Positions 1-6,045 of a stretch of 7,660 nucleotides of DNA are shown one piece after another; position 1 is the stretch's first letter, and every line of letters begins with the position of its first letter. Below the pieces are notes generated by a model. That model ran no database searches. It had not been told where the DNA came from and saw nothing but the letters and a program-made list of their open reading frames with translations. A program made the translations under genes and the position numbers. Origin of the DNA: Flavobacteriaceae bacterium (lineage in GTDB: Bacteria; Bacteroidota; Bacteroidia; Flavobacteriales; Flavobacteriaceae); the NCBI GenBank assembly GCA_013003145.1, contig JABDLH010000012.1, positions 1 to 7,660 on the forward strand, in the 5' to 3' direction.

Positions 1-20
1 TGGTTCCATGGATAATAAAA

Positions 21-48
21 TGCTGCAAGGGCACATGCCCTCTCTACA
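21..48. repeat. Imperfect 28-bp palindrome upstream of rnpB
   Basis: Two 12-base arms (21-32 and 37-48) flank a 4-base centre. The inner five pairs, AGGGC with GCCCT, are perfect; the outer part is decayed, with 8 of 12 positions complementary overall. The right arm ends in CTCTCTACA, which resembles the ends of small dispersed palindromes found in some Bacteroidota and cyanobacterial genomes. It could be a decayed copy of such a repeat or the terminator of a gene to the left. No gene can be supported in positions 1-118. A second weak hairpin (GCTGG at 61-65 with CCGGC at 76-80, followed by TTTT) lies just downstream. Confidence 0.35.
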
Positions 49-118
49 AATATAAAAATAGCTGGCGGTTAGCACCCGGCTTTTCATGCTGATTACCTAC
101 TTTTTATCAACAATTGAC

Positions 119-126
119 TACCTTTG
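119..126 (+). promoter_or_regulatory. -7 promoter element of rnpB
   Basis: TACCTTTG matches the Bacteroidota housekeeping -7 consensus TAnnTTTG exactly. It ends about five bases before the first base of the P1 stem of RNase P RNA at 131, which is the expected spacing to a transcription start. No good -33 TTG is visible at the usual distance, so the call rests on the -7 box and its position. Confidence 0.7.
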
Positions 127-130
127 CGGG

Positions 131-441
131 AAGCAGATCACCTTATCGCTTTCCGCAATAGCGGGAGGAGGAAAGTCCGGACACCTTAGTGCGGTATAGC
201 GGGTAACACCCGTCGTCCTGCGAAAGCAGGATAGGACAAGTGCAACAGAAAGTATGTACAGGTTAAGCTGTAGTGAAACCAGGTAAACTCTATGCGGTGA
301 AACGTCATGTAAATCAGCGTCTGAGGGCTGCACGCCCGAGCTGAAGGGTAGGCGGTTAGAGCTTCCGGGTAACCGGGAGTCGAGATAAATGATAAGGGTC
401 TTTCCTTTGGGAAGAAACAGAATCCGGCTTATGGCCTGCTT
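131..441 (+). ncRNA. rnpB: RNase P RNA (bacterial type A-like)
   Basis: This is the catalytic RNA of RNase P, which removes the 5' leader from pre-tRNAs together with the protein RnpA. The universally conserved cores are visible: GAGGAAAGTCCGGAC at 168-182, ACAGAAA at 245-251, and ACAGAATCCGGCTTA at 417-431, whose parts form helix P4. The ends pair as P1, AAGCAG (131-136) with CTGCTT (436-441). Other clear hairpins are CCTGC-GAAA-GCAGG (217-230), GGGC-TGCAC-GCCC (325-337) and a 7-bp stem at 399-415. The length of about 311 bases is normal for the phylum. An exact -7 box lies just upstream and a run of eight T follows. The RNA converges on the minus-strand gene rsmD with only about 17 bases between them. 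Exact ends are inferred from the P1 pairing. Confidence 0.96.
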
Positions 442-447
442 TTTTTT
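425..447 (+). terminator. Probable intrinsic terminator of rnpB
   Basis: An uninterrupted run of eight T (440-447) directly follows the 3' strand of P1. The closing P1 helix plus the U-tract would serve as the transcription stop. No separate hairpin is present, so termination probably depends on the RNA's own terminal helix. Confidence 0.45.
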
Positions 448-458
448 ATAAAGAATAC

Positions 459-1004
459 TTATTCTTCTTCCGCCCGGAAGAAACTGAATACACTGCCGCC
501 GTACCTCCTGCTTTCATCAAAATGGTCAACAGCACTCAGATCGGTCTCTTTGCCATGTTCTATGACCAATACACCCGCTTCCTTTAAAAGATTTTTTCTG
601 AAGATGATCTCAGCGATCTTTCCAAAATCCTCCTCGGGCATATTGTAAGGCGGGTCAGCAAATATAACATCGTACGTTGTGGTGATCCTTTCCAGGTACT
701 GGTATACATCAGCTCTTGTAGCGGCGATAGGGAATCCTAATTCTTCCGTGGTTTTCCCGATAAACTTCACGCAGTTAAAGTCGGCATCTACTGCAGTAAT
801 GGGACCTGCGCCCCTGGATGCAAATTCATAGCTGATATTTCCCGTGCCTGCAAAAAGGTCAAGAACGGAAAGACCCTCAAAATAATACCTGTTATTTAAG
901 ATATTAAAGAGTGCTTCCTTAGCCATATCTGTCGTTGGACGTACAGGTAACTTTTTTGGGGCGCTTATTCGTCTTCCTTTGTAAGTTCCGGATATAATAC
1001 GCAT
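459..1004 (-). CDS. rsmD: 16S rRNA (guanine(966)-N2)-methyltransferase RsmD
   Basis: RsmD transfers a methyl group from S-adenosylmethionine to N2 of G966 in 16S rRNA during assembly of the small ribosomal subunit, in the cytoplasm. The 181-residue protein has the usual family length and layout. It opens MRIISGTYKGR, followed by RPTTD at 22-26 as in RsmD. The SAM-binding motif I VLDLFAGTGN is at 47-56, an acidic strand end (VDAD) at 72-75, and the amino-methyltransferase catalytic motif DPPY at 117-120. The ATG shares one base with the stop of the DUF3822 gene upstream (TGATG), which suggests translational coupling. It is the last gene of the minus-strand operon, and only about 17 bases separate its stop from the 3' end of the opposing rnpB. 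No terminator of its own is visible. Confidence 0.96.
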   Translation of the reverse strand: MRIISGTYKGRRISAPKKLPVRPTTDMAKEALFNILNNRYYFEGLSVLDLFAGTGNISYEFASRGAGPITAVDADFNCVKFIGKTTEELGFPIAATRADVYQYLERITTTYDVIFADPPYNMPEEDFGKIAEIIFRKNLLKEAGVLVIEHGKETDLSAVDHFDESRRYGGSVFSFFRAEEE

Positions 1005-1834
1005 CAGAGGGCGTTTATTAGGGTGAAATCAATGGATTCTTTCTGCTCTTCCGCTTCCGTATAGAGATCAGACTCAGGAATAAAGATAGAGAGGTTCTGT
1101 ATGTATTCATAGCAAATATCATAAAGCTCGTCTCCTGTTTCAATGGCGCCAAACAAACGCGTCTTAATGGTATTGGTATCCAGCTTAAGCTGCTCCAGGG
1201 TAAAAAGGATATAATAGATAAAATCCTCCTTGGTCTGGTAGCGAAAGCTATTAAAGAAAACCAGTTTTTTCTGGGTAAGGACTACGATATCTAATTGTTG
1301 TTCAGTCACATGCACATAACATACCGGGGCTGTACCGGTATGGATGTTCATTAAAGCCTGGATGAGTACAGTTCCGTGATGCAGAAAATCAAATTCCCCG
1401 AAGAGTTCATAGATGTAGTTGTTGATGTTCATAAAAGGAACATAGACATTCATCATATCATAACTACTCAATTCATCGTACTCGATGAGATCGTTAGCAA
1501 GGATCTTTGCATTGAACTTCAGGTAGTTGGCCAGCTCATTTTCATCGAACAATGCCCGGGGGACCAGGCTAAAAAGGTGGTTCCTGTGGGTGGCGACTAC
1601 CTCGGTAAAGCGGTAGTCCGTAATTTTTTCTTCCAGGAATAATGCTTTAAGCTCTCGCTGCACATCAAAAGGACTGAGCTCTTCCTTAAAATCAACCCGA
1701 CGACTATGGGTGATGGTGTTGGCCACAGTGTCGAAGATGCAAAAAGAAAGTCCATTCAGGCTAACCTGAATGGACAATTTATAAAGTTTATCTACTGTGT
1801 TATCAGTGGAGTTTTTAATCACGTTTTTTGTCAT
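1004..1834 (-). CDS. DUF3822 family protein, possibly PilM/GspL-like actin fold
   Basis: I recognise this as the uncharacterised DUF3822 family, which is common next to rsmD in Flavobacteriia; its function is unknown. The preferred start is the ATG at 1834 (276 aa, MTKN). A GTG at 1855 would add seven residues and lengthen the overlap with the upstream gene from 20 to 41 bases, so it is less likely. The protein has no membrane segment. A beta-hairpin near residues 18-36 (KLSIQVSLNGLSFCIFD) and a second one near 171-198 that ends in FFNSFRY are followed by a long helix and a strand around RLFGAIET. This order resembles the two-lobed actin-like proteins PilM and GspL, which bind inner-membrane parts of type IV pili and type II secretion. 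That similarity is my inference. No clear ATP-binding signature is visible. Its tail is acidic (ESDLYTEAEEQKE). Confidence 0.85.
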   Translation of the reverse strand: MTKNVIKNSTDNTVDKLYKLSIQVSLNGLSFCIFDTVANTITHSRRVDFKEELSPFDVQRELKALFLEEKITDYRFTEVVATHRNHLFSLVPRALFDENELANYLKFNAKILANDLIEYDELSSYDMMNVYVPFMNINNYIYELFGEFDFLHHGTVLIQALMNIHTGTAPVCYVHVTEQQLDIVVLTQKKLVFFNSFRYQTKEDFIYYILFTLEQLKLDTNTIKTRLFGAIETGDELYDICYEYIQNLSIFIPESDLYTEAEEQKESIDFTLINAL

Positions 1835-2462
1835 ATATAGGTGGCCAGTTACCACTGGTACTCACTTCGTTCAGAGATCCTACGATGATGTAAGCACCAT
1901 TGACCTCTTCCACGCCCACTTGAGCGTTCTCACGGGCTTTCAGGTCCTTAGGCTGGTCATAAAGGACCACATCCTTGGCTACACGGGCTTCGAAAACAGG
2001 AACACGGTACCCGTTTTTATCGATCACGTCTGCTTTCATAGTGAACTTCTCATCGTTCTGCGCATAGGGAACATCCATCATGTTCTTATAGCGATCATCA
2101 TTCTTGAATAATGAGTCTTTTACAGAGACAAAACCAAGGGTGTCAACGATCTTGACCTCTTGCAGCATGTCTATCTGGTAAGTTTTATCAAACTCCATAT
2201 AAGAGGAGTCTCTTGTCTGTGTGATAGTATATCTTCCGGTATCAACAAATTGGACCAGGCTGTTGAAATCGTTAGCGTAAGACTTGTTAACCTGCTTATA
2301 CGCTTCCTGGGCATTGCGAATATCTTTCAGTTTTGAAATCACTTGGGAGAAACGCTCTTCCTTCACTTTCTGAAACTCAATAGGACCTGTTACTGATCTA
2401 TAGATCAGATATCCAAAAACAATGCAGACAATCCAGAGTACAATTTGAAGTATGGTTTTCAT
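1815..2462 (-). CDS. Conserved membrane-anchored protein of unknown function, pseudopilin-like helix
   Basis: I do not recognise a named family. The 215-residue protein starts with a single hydrophobic segment (about residues 4-21) after a short MKT start. It is followed by a basic and acidic amphipathic helix (about 29-60) and a mostly polar, probably periplasmic domain. Residues 45-69, with the pattern LKDIRNAQEAY...N..Y..DFNSL, resemble the helix and first loop of type II secretion pseudopilins such as GspG. The prepilin cleavage signature (G followed by FTLIE) is absent, so it is not a standard pilin. No lipobox is seen. It is the first gene of the minus-strand operon. Its last 20 bases overlap the DUF3822 gene in another frame, which suggests linked expression and possibly a physical partnership. 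A -7 promoter box lies about 37 bases upstream of the ATG. Confidence 0.85.
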   Translation of the reverse strand: MKTILQIVLWIVCIVFGYLIYRSVTGPIEFQKVKEERFSQVISKLKDIRNAQEAYKQVNKSYANDFNSLVQFVDTGRYTITQTRDSSYMEFDKTYQIDMLQEVKIVDTLGFVSVKDSLFKNDDRYKNMMDVPYAQNDEKFTMKADVIDKNGYRVPVFEARVAKDVVLYDQPKDLKARENAQVGVEEVNGAYIIVGSLNEVSTSGNWPPIYDKKRD

Positions 2463-2498
2463 TCTTAGTTTAGTGTTAATTAGCTATTGTGGTAGTCA

Positions 2499-2506
2499 CA
2501 AATCTA
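2499..2506 (-). promoter_or_regulatory. -7 promoter element of the minus-strand operon
   Basis: Read on the minus strand this is TAGATTTG, an exact match to the Bacteroidota -7 consensus TAnnTTTG. It would start transcription near 2492-2494 and give a 5' leader of about 30 bases before the ATG at 2462. No convincing -33 TTG is seen at the usual distance. It drives the 215-aa gene, the DUF3822 gene and rsmD, which overlap one another. Confidence 0.6.
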
Positions 2507-2532
2507 CAATTTTTTTTTAATCGTAAAAGGAT

Positions 2533-2559
2533 TTGCCCCAATTTTCCTAGTTATATTTG
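2533..2559 (+). promoter_or_regulatory. Promoter of the helicase gene, probably giving a leaderless mRNA
   Basis: TATATTTG at 2552-2559 matches the Bacteroidota -7 consensus TAnnTTTG. A TTG at 2533-2535 lies 16 bases before it, slightly short of the usual spacing. Transcription would begin about 5-7 bases after the box, at 2564-2566, which is where the ATG of the helicase gene stands. The mRNA would therefore have little or no leader. Confidence 0.6.
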
Positions 2560-2565
2560 GGGTCT

Positions 2566-4005
2566 ATGACAGTCCTGACATCTGCTAATTTTTACGCTTT
2601 ACTCAAGTCCAAATTTCCTCATGACCCTACTCCAAAACAGGATATTGCGCTTCAGAAATTGGCGAGGTTCATTATGTCTGAAGATAAAGACCAGGTTTTC
2701 CTGTTGAAAGGATTTGCCGGTACGGGCAAAACAACCATCATCGGGGATATAGTGACCAACCTCTGGAAGACCAATAAGAAGGCGGTTTTAATGGCTCCCA
2801 CGGGAAGGGCAGCTAAGGTGATGTCTGGTTATGCCAACACCCAGGCTTTTACCATCCACCGGAAAATATATTTCCCCAAGAAGGAGCGGGGAGGAGGAGT
2901 TAAATTTGTTTTGTCGCCTAACAAACACCGCAATACTATTTTTATCGTGGACGAAGCGTCTATGATTCCTGACAGCCAGTCCGACTCCAAACTCTTTGGG
3001 AATGATTCTCTGCTGGATGACCTGATGCAGTATGTATATTCCGGCCATAAATGTAAACTTATCCTAATCGGGGATACCGCCCAGCTTCCCCCGGTACACC
3101 TGGAGCTGAGCCCGGCACTGGACGGGGATCGACTTTCTTTGCAGTACAATAAGGAAATAGAACGGATGGAACTGGATGAAGTGGTGAGGCAGGCCCAGGA
3201 TTCGGGGATCCTGGTCAATGCTACTAACTTAAGAGAGCAATTGCAGGGGCAGTTCCCCGAAGGATTTAAATTTGATGTAGACCCTTTTAAGGATATCATC
3301 AGGCTGGTAGACGGTTACGAGATACAGGAAGCCATAGACAGTTCTTACAGTGAAAATGGCAAGGAAGAGACGGTCTTTATTGTCCGATCCAACAAGAGGG
3401 CAAACCAGTATAATGAACAGATCCGAAATAAAATTCTGTTCCTGGAGAACGAGTTGTCTGTTGGGGATTATATGATGGTGGTCAAAAACAATTACTTCTG
3501 GCTGGATAGCAATTCCACTGCCGGTTTTATCGCCAATGGAGACATCATAGAGATACTCGAGATCTTCAGTATTAAACCTCTTTTCGGCTTCACCTTTGCA
3601 GAGGTGAAGATACAGATGGTAGATTACCCGGAACAGAAACCCTTTGAAACGGTATTATTACTGGACACGATCAAGGCGGTGACTCCTTCGCTCTCTTACG
3701 AAGACCAGAACAGGCTCTACCAGGAGGTGCAAAAGGATTACGCCCATGAGAAGTCCAAATATAAACGCTTTCTCGGTGTCAAGAACAATCGCTTCTTTAA
3801 TGCGCTGCAAGTTAAATTCTCCTATGCGATCACTTGCCATAAATCACAGGGAGGTCAGTGGAATACGGTTTTTGTAGAACAGCCCTACATGCCAGACGGA
3901 CCTGACATCTCATTCCTGCGATGGTTGTATACCGCTGTCACCAGGGCCCGTAAACAACTGTACCTGATAGGGTTCAAAAACGATTTTTTTGTCAACCAGG
4001 AATAG
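2566..4005 (+). CDS. Compact SF1B (Dda/RecD2-like) ATP-dependent DNA helicase
   Basis: This is a superfamily 1 helicase that uses ATP to unwind DNA 5' to 3', by analogy with Dda and RecD2. The ATG at 2566 gives 479 residues; a TTG at 2557 in the same frame lies inside the promoter box and is not credible. Motifs in order are: a Q-like TPKQ at 22-25; Walker A GFAGTGKTT at 49-57; motif Ia APTGRAAKV at 77-85 followed by TIH at 96-98; Walker B VDEASM at 128-133; motif III GDTAQLPPV at 169-177; motif V with TCHKSQGGQW at 423-432; and motif VI YTAVTRAR at 455-462, which holds the arginine finger. The size is close to phage T4 Dda (about 440 aa) and well short of RecD2. There is no room for RecD2's N-terminal helix-hairpin-helix region. 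No RecB or RecC partner is in the window. The role is probably in replication or repair. Confidence 0.9.
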   Translation: MTVLTSANFYALLKSKFPHDPTPKQDIALQKLARFIMSEDKDQVFLLKGFAGTGKTTIIGDIVTNLWKTNKKAVLMAPTGRAAKVMSGYANTQAFTIHRKIYFPKKERGGGVKFVLSPNKHRNTIFIVDEASMIPDSQSDSKLFGNDSLLDDLMQYVYSGHKCKLILIGDTAQLPPVHLELSPALDGDRLSLQYNKEIERMELDEVVRQAQDSGILVNATNLREQLQGQFPEGFKFDVDPFKDIIRLVDGYEIQEAIDSSYSENGKEETVFIVRSNKRANQYNEQIRNKILFLENELSVGDYMMVVKNNYFWLDSNSTAGFIANGDIIEILEIFSIKPLFGFTFAEVKIQMVDYPEQKPFETVLLLDTIKAVTPSLSYEDQNRLYQEVQKDYAHEKSKYKRFLGVKNNRFFNALQVKFSYAITCHKSQGGQWNTVFVEQPYMPDGPDISFLRWLYTAVTRARKQLYLIGFKNDFFVNQE

Positions 4006-4033
4006 CCTATTTTAGTGTATTAGCCCGATTAAA

Positions 4034-4603
4034 ATGACCGCTGAGACCATAATCAGTATATTCTTAGGTATAGGCCTGGCCGCATCCGTAGGATTCCGGG
4101 TATTTCTCCCATTATTTGCTTTAAGCCTGGCTGCTTATACGGGTGTTTGGGAACTGAATGAGAATTGGGAATGGATCGGCAGCCTGGGCGCCCTGATCAC
4201 ATTAGGTGTTGCCACTTTCTTAGAACTGGGTGCATATTTTATCCCCTGGGTTGATAATTTACTGGACACGATCGCAGTACCCCTGGCGGCAATAGCCGGT
4301 ACGGCAGTTATGGTTTCGACCGTAGCAGACCTTAACCCCGTCATTACGTGGGCACTGGCAATCATCGCCGGCGGGGGAACGGCAACAGCGATCCGGGGGG
4401 CATCTGCTACGGGCAGGGCCGCAACCACAGCGACCACCGGGGGAATTGCAAATCCTGTGATCTCGTTAATTGAGACCATAACAGCTACGGTTATGGCGGT
4501 AATCACTATTCTTGCACCTGTACTCGGATTTATATTGGTTATCGTAGTGCTGATAGTGATCTATTCTATTTACAGGAAATTGAAACCCCGAATAAGAACA
4601 TAA
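4034..4603 (+). CDS. DUF4126 family integral membrane protein
   Basis: This is an inner-membrane protein of unknown function that I recognise as DUF4126. The 189 residues form several hydrophobic segments, at about 6-35, 50-70, 78-98, 103-120 and 140-180. The family-like stretch [16 protein letters not shown] (64-79) lies between the second and third segments. A Gly/Ala/Thr-rich link at 113-137 contains two arginines. A basic tail (RKLKPRIR) suggests that the C-terminus faces the cytoplasm. The ATG is preceded by A-rich sequence and no Shine-Dalgarno motif, as is normal in this phylum. It begins 28 bases after the helicase stop and ends 17 bases before kdsB, so it is probably part of the same transcript. 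Nothing in the sequence reveals a substrate; a link to envelope synthesis is suggested only by its neighbours. Confidence 0.87.
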   Translation: MTAETIISIFLGIGLAASVGFRVFLPLFALSLAAYTGVWELNENWEWIGSLGALITLGVATFLELGAYFIPWVDNLLDTIAVPLAAIAGTAVMVSTVADLNPVITWALAIIAGGGTATAIRGASATGRAATTATTGGIANPVISLIETITATVMAVITILAPVLGFILVIVVLIVIYSIYRKLKPRIRT

Positions 4604-4620
4604 AGAACGTAAAAGACACA

Positions 4621-5349
4621 ATGAATATAATTGCAATGATACCCGCAAGGTATGCGGCCTCAAGGTTCCCGGGTAAGTTAATGCAGGATCTGGCCGGGAA
4701 GCCGGTCATCCTCAGAACTTACGAGGCAGCAGTGAATACAGGACTTTTTAACGAAGTGTACGTGGTAACCGATAGCGAGGTGATTTTTAAAGCCATTGAA
4801 GACGCCGGCGGTAAGGCTCTAATGAGTAGTGCGGAACACGCTTGTGGGAGCGACAGGATCGCAGAGGCGGTGACCCCTATGGAAGTGGATATCATTGTAA
4901 ACGTGCAGGGGGATGAACCTTTTACAGATAAAGATAGCCTTGCCGGGGTACTTGAAGTTTTTAAGAACGACACTTCGGAGGAAATAGATCTTGCCTCCCT
5001 GATGACTCCCATTACGGACTGGGAAGAAATTGAAAATCCCAATACGGTTAAAGTGATCGTGGATAACAATAATTTTGCACTCTATTTTTCAAGGTCACCT
5101 ATTCCTTATCCCAGGAATAAGGATATCCAAATAAAATATTATAAACATAAGGGGATTTACGCCTTCCGTAAAAGTGCACTGATGGATTTTCAACGACTCC
5201 CGATGCTCCCCCTGGAAGACGCAGAGAAAATAGAAGCAATACGTTACCTGGAATACGGTAAAAAGATAAAAATGGTAGAAACTACTGTAACAGGGATAGA
5301 GATAGATACTCCGGAAGACCTGCAAAGAGCAATAGCAGCATGGAATTAG
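4621..5349 (+). CDS. kdsB: 3-deoxy-manno-octulosonate cytidylyltransferase KdsB
   Basis: KdsB joins CTP and Kdo to give CMP-Kdo and pyrophosphate, the activated sugar that is added to lipid A in the inner core of lipopolysaccharide. The enzyme is cytosolic. The 242 residues match the family length. Visible motifs are the nucleotide-binding [13 protein letters not shown] at 7-19, the metal-binding VQGDEP at 95-100, and the C-terminal EIDTPEDL near 228-235. The sugar-site segment reads [11 protein letters not shown] (73-83), where many KdsB proteins have SGTDR or SGTER. Given the KdnB-like gene two positions downstream, the true substrate may be 8-amino-3,8-dideoxy-Kdo, as known for Shewanella KdsB; that is inference. 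The ATG at 4621 follows A-rich sequence. Its last 10 bases overlap the HAD gene in another frame. Confidence 0.96.
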   Translation: MNIIAMIPARYAASRFPGKLMQDLAGKPVILRTYEAAVNTGLFNEVYVVTDSEVIFKAIEDAGGKALMSSAEHACGSDRIAEAVTPMEVDIIVNVQGDEPFTDKDSLAGVLEVFKNDTSEEIDLASLMTPITDWEEIENPNTVKVIVDNNNFALYFSRSPIPYPRNKDIQIKYYKHKGIYAFRKSALMDFQRLPMLPLEDAEKIEAIRYLEYGKKIKMVETTVTGIEIDTPEDLQRAIAAWN

Positions 5350-6041
5350 ATTTTAGTAAAATAAAAGTGATCGGTTTTGATGCGGACGACACCTTGTGGG
5401 TTAACGAGACCTATTTCAGGAAGACCGAAGAGGAATTTGCCAGGTTGCTGGATCATTATGAGACTCCGAACAAAATAGACCAGGAACTCTTTAAAATGGA
5501 GATGCGTAACCTGGATATCTACGGTTACGGGATTAAGGGGTTTGTGCTGTCTATGATAGAATCTGCGCTGGAATTGTCTAATCAGAACGTATCCCAGGCA
5601 ACCATCGCCAAAATCCTGGATCTGGGTAAAAAGATGATCTCTCACCCCGTAGAATTGATCGATGGAGTTCCGGAGGTCCTGGAGAAACTTAAGGATAATT
5701 ACAGGCTTATCGTCCTGACCAAGGGAGACCTGCTGGACCAGGAACGAAAACTTGAACGTTCGGGTTTATCTGCCTACTTTCATCATGTAGAGGTGCTGAG
5801 TGATAAAAAGGAGGTGAATTATCAACATCTTTTGGAGCACCTGGAAATTCCTATCGAGGAGTTTTTAATGATAGGTAACTCATTAAAATCGGACGTGATA
5901 CCCATACTGAACCTGGGGGGAAAAGCCGTGCATGTACCTTTCCACACAACCTGGGCTCATGAAGAGGTGCCGGTGGAAGAACAGACCAATGATCACCTGA
6001 CCCTGAACAGGATTGCCGATATCGTGAAATATTTGAATTGA
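5340..6041 (+). CDS. HAD superfamily hydrolase with a helical cap, probable sugar-phosphate phosphatase
   Basis: This is a haloacid dehalogenase-type phosphatase of 233 residues; the substrate is unknown. The catalytic motifs are complete: motif I DADDTLW with nucleophile D14 and acid/base D16; motif II LTKG with T126; motif III lysine at K155 or K156; and motif [10 protein letters not shown] with D184 at 177-184. The stretch between motifs I and II (about 20-105) is helical and forms a C1-type cap, which usually means a small-molecule substrate. The gene overlaps kdsB by 10 bases and stops 4 bases before the KdnB-like gene, so all three are very probably one operon. The Kdo 8-phosphate phosphatase KdsC is also a HAD protein, but it is shorter and has no cap, so this is not KdsC. 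It may still act on an intermediate of the same pathway. Confidence 0.88.
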   Translation: MELDFSKIKVIGFDADDTLWVNETYFRKTEEEFARLLDHYETPNKIDQELFKMEMRNLDIYGYGIKGFVLSMIESALELSNQNVSQATIAKILDLGKKMISHPVELIDGVPEVLEKLKDNYRLIVLTKGDLLDQERKLERSGLSAYFHHVEVLSDKKEVNYQHLLEHLEIPIEEFLMIGNSLKSDVIPILNLGGKAVHVPFHTTWAHEEVPVEEQTNDHLTLNRIADIVKYLN

Positions 6042-6045
6042 TCAG

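Noticed and set aside
118..333. Open frame of 71 codons on the minus strand across rnpB
   Set aside because: It is antisense to an unmistakable RNase P RNA, and its protein has no recognisable features.
1376..2111. Plus-strand open frames opposite the DUF3822 and 215-aa genes
   Set aside because: They are shadows of well-supported minus-strand genes; their translations show no domain and they lack promoters or sensible neighbours.
2829..3299. 156-codon minus-strand open frame inside the helicase gene
   Set aside because: It is Ser- and Leu-rich low-quality translation opposite conserved helicase motifs, so it is a shadow frame.
4326..4445. GC-rich Gly/Ala/Thr stretch in DUF4126 considered as a repeat or transfer signature
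   Set aside because: It is explained by the membrane-helix and linker composition of the protein; no repeat unit recurs.
4135..4506. 123-codon minus-strand open frame opposite DUF4126
   Set aside because: Its Ala/Val-rich appearance comes from the reverse complement of GC-rich membrane-helix codons; there is no independent support.
4594..4611. Two 9-base near-identical units (AAGAACATA, AAGAACGTA) at the end of the DUF4126 gene
   Set aside because: Only two copies in an A-rich stretch; this is expected by chance and there is no array.
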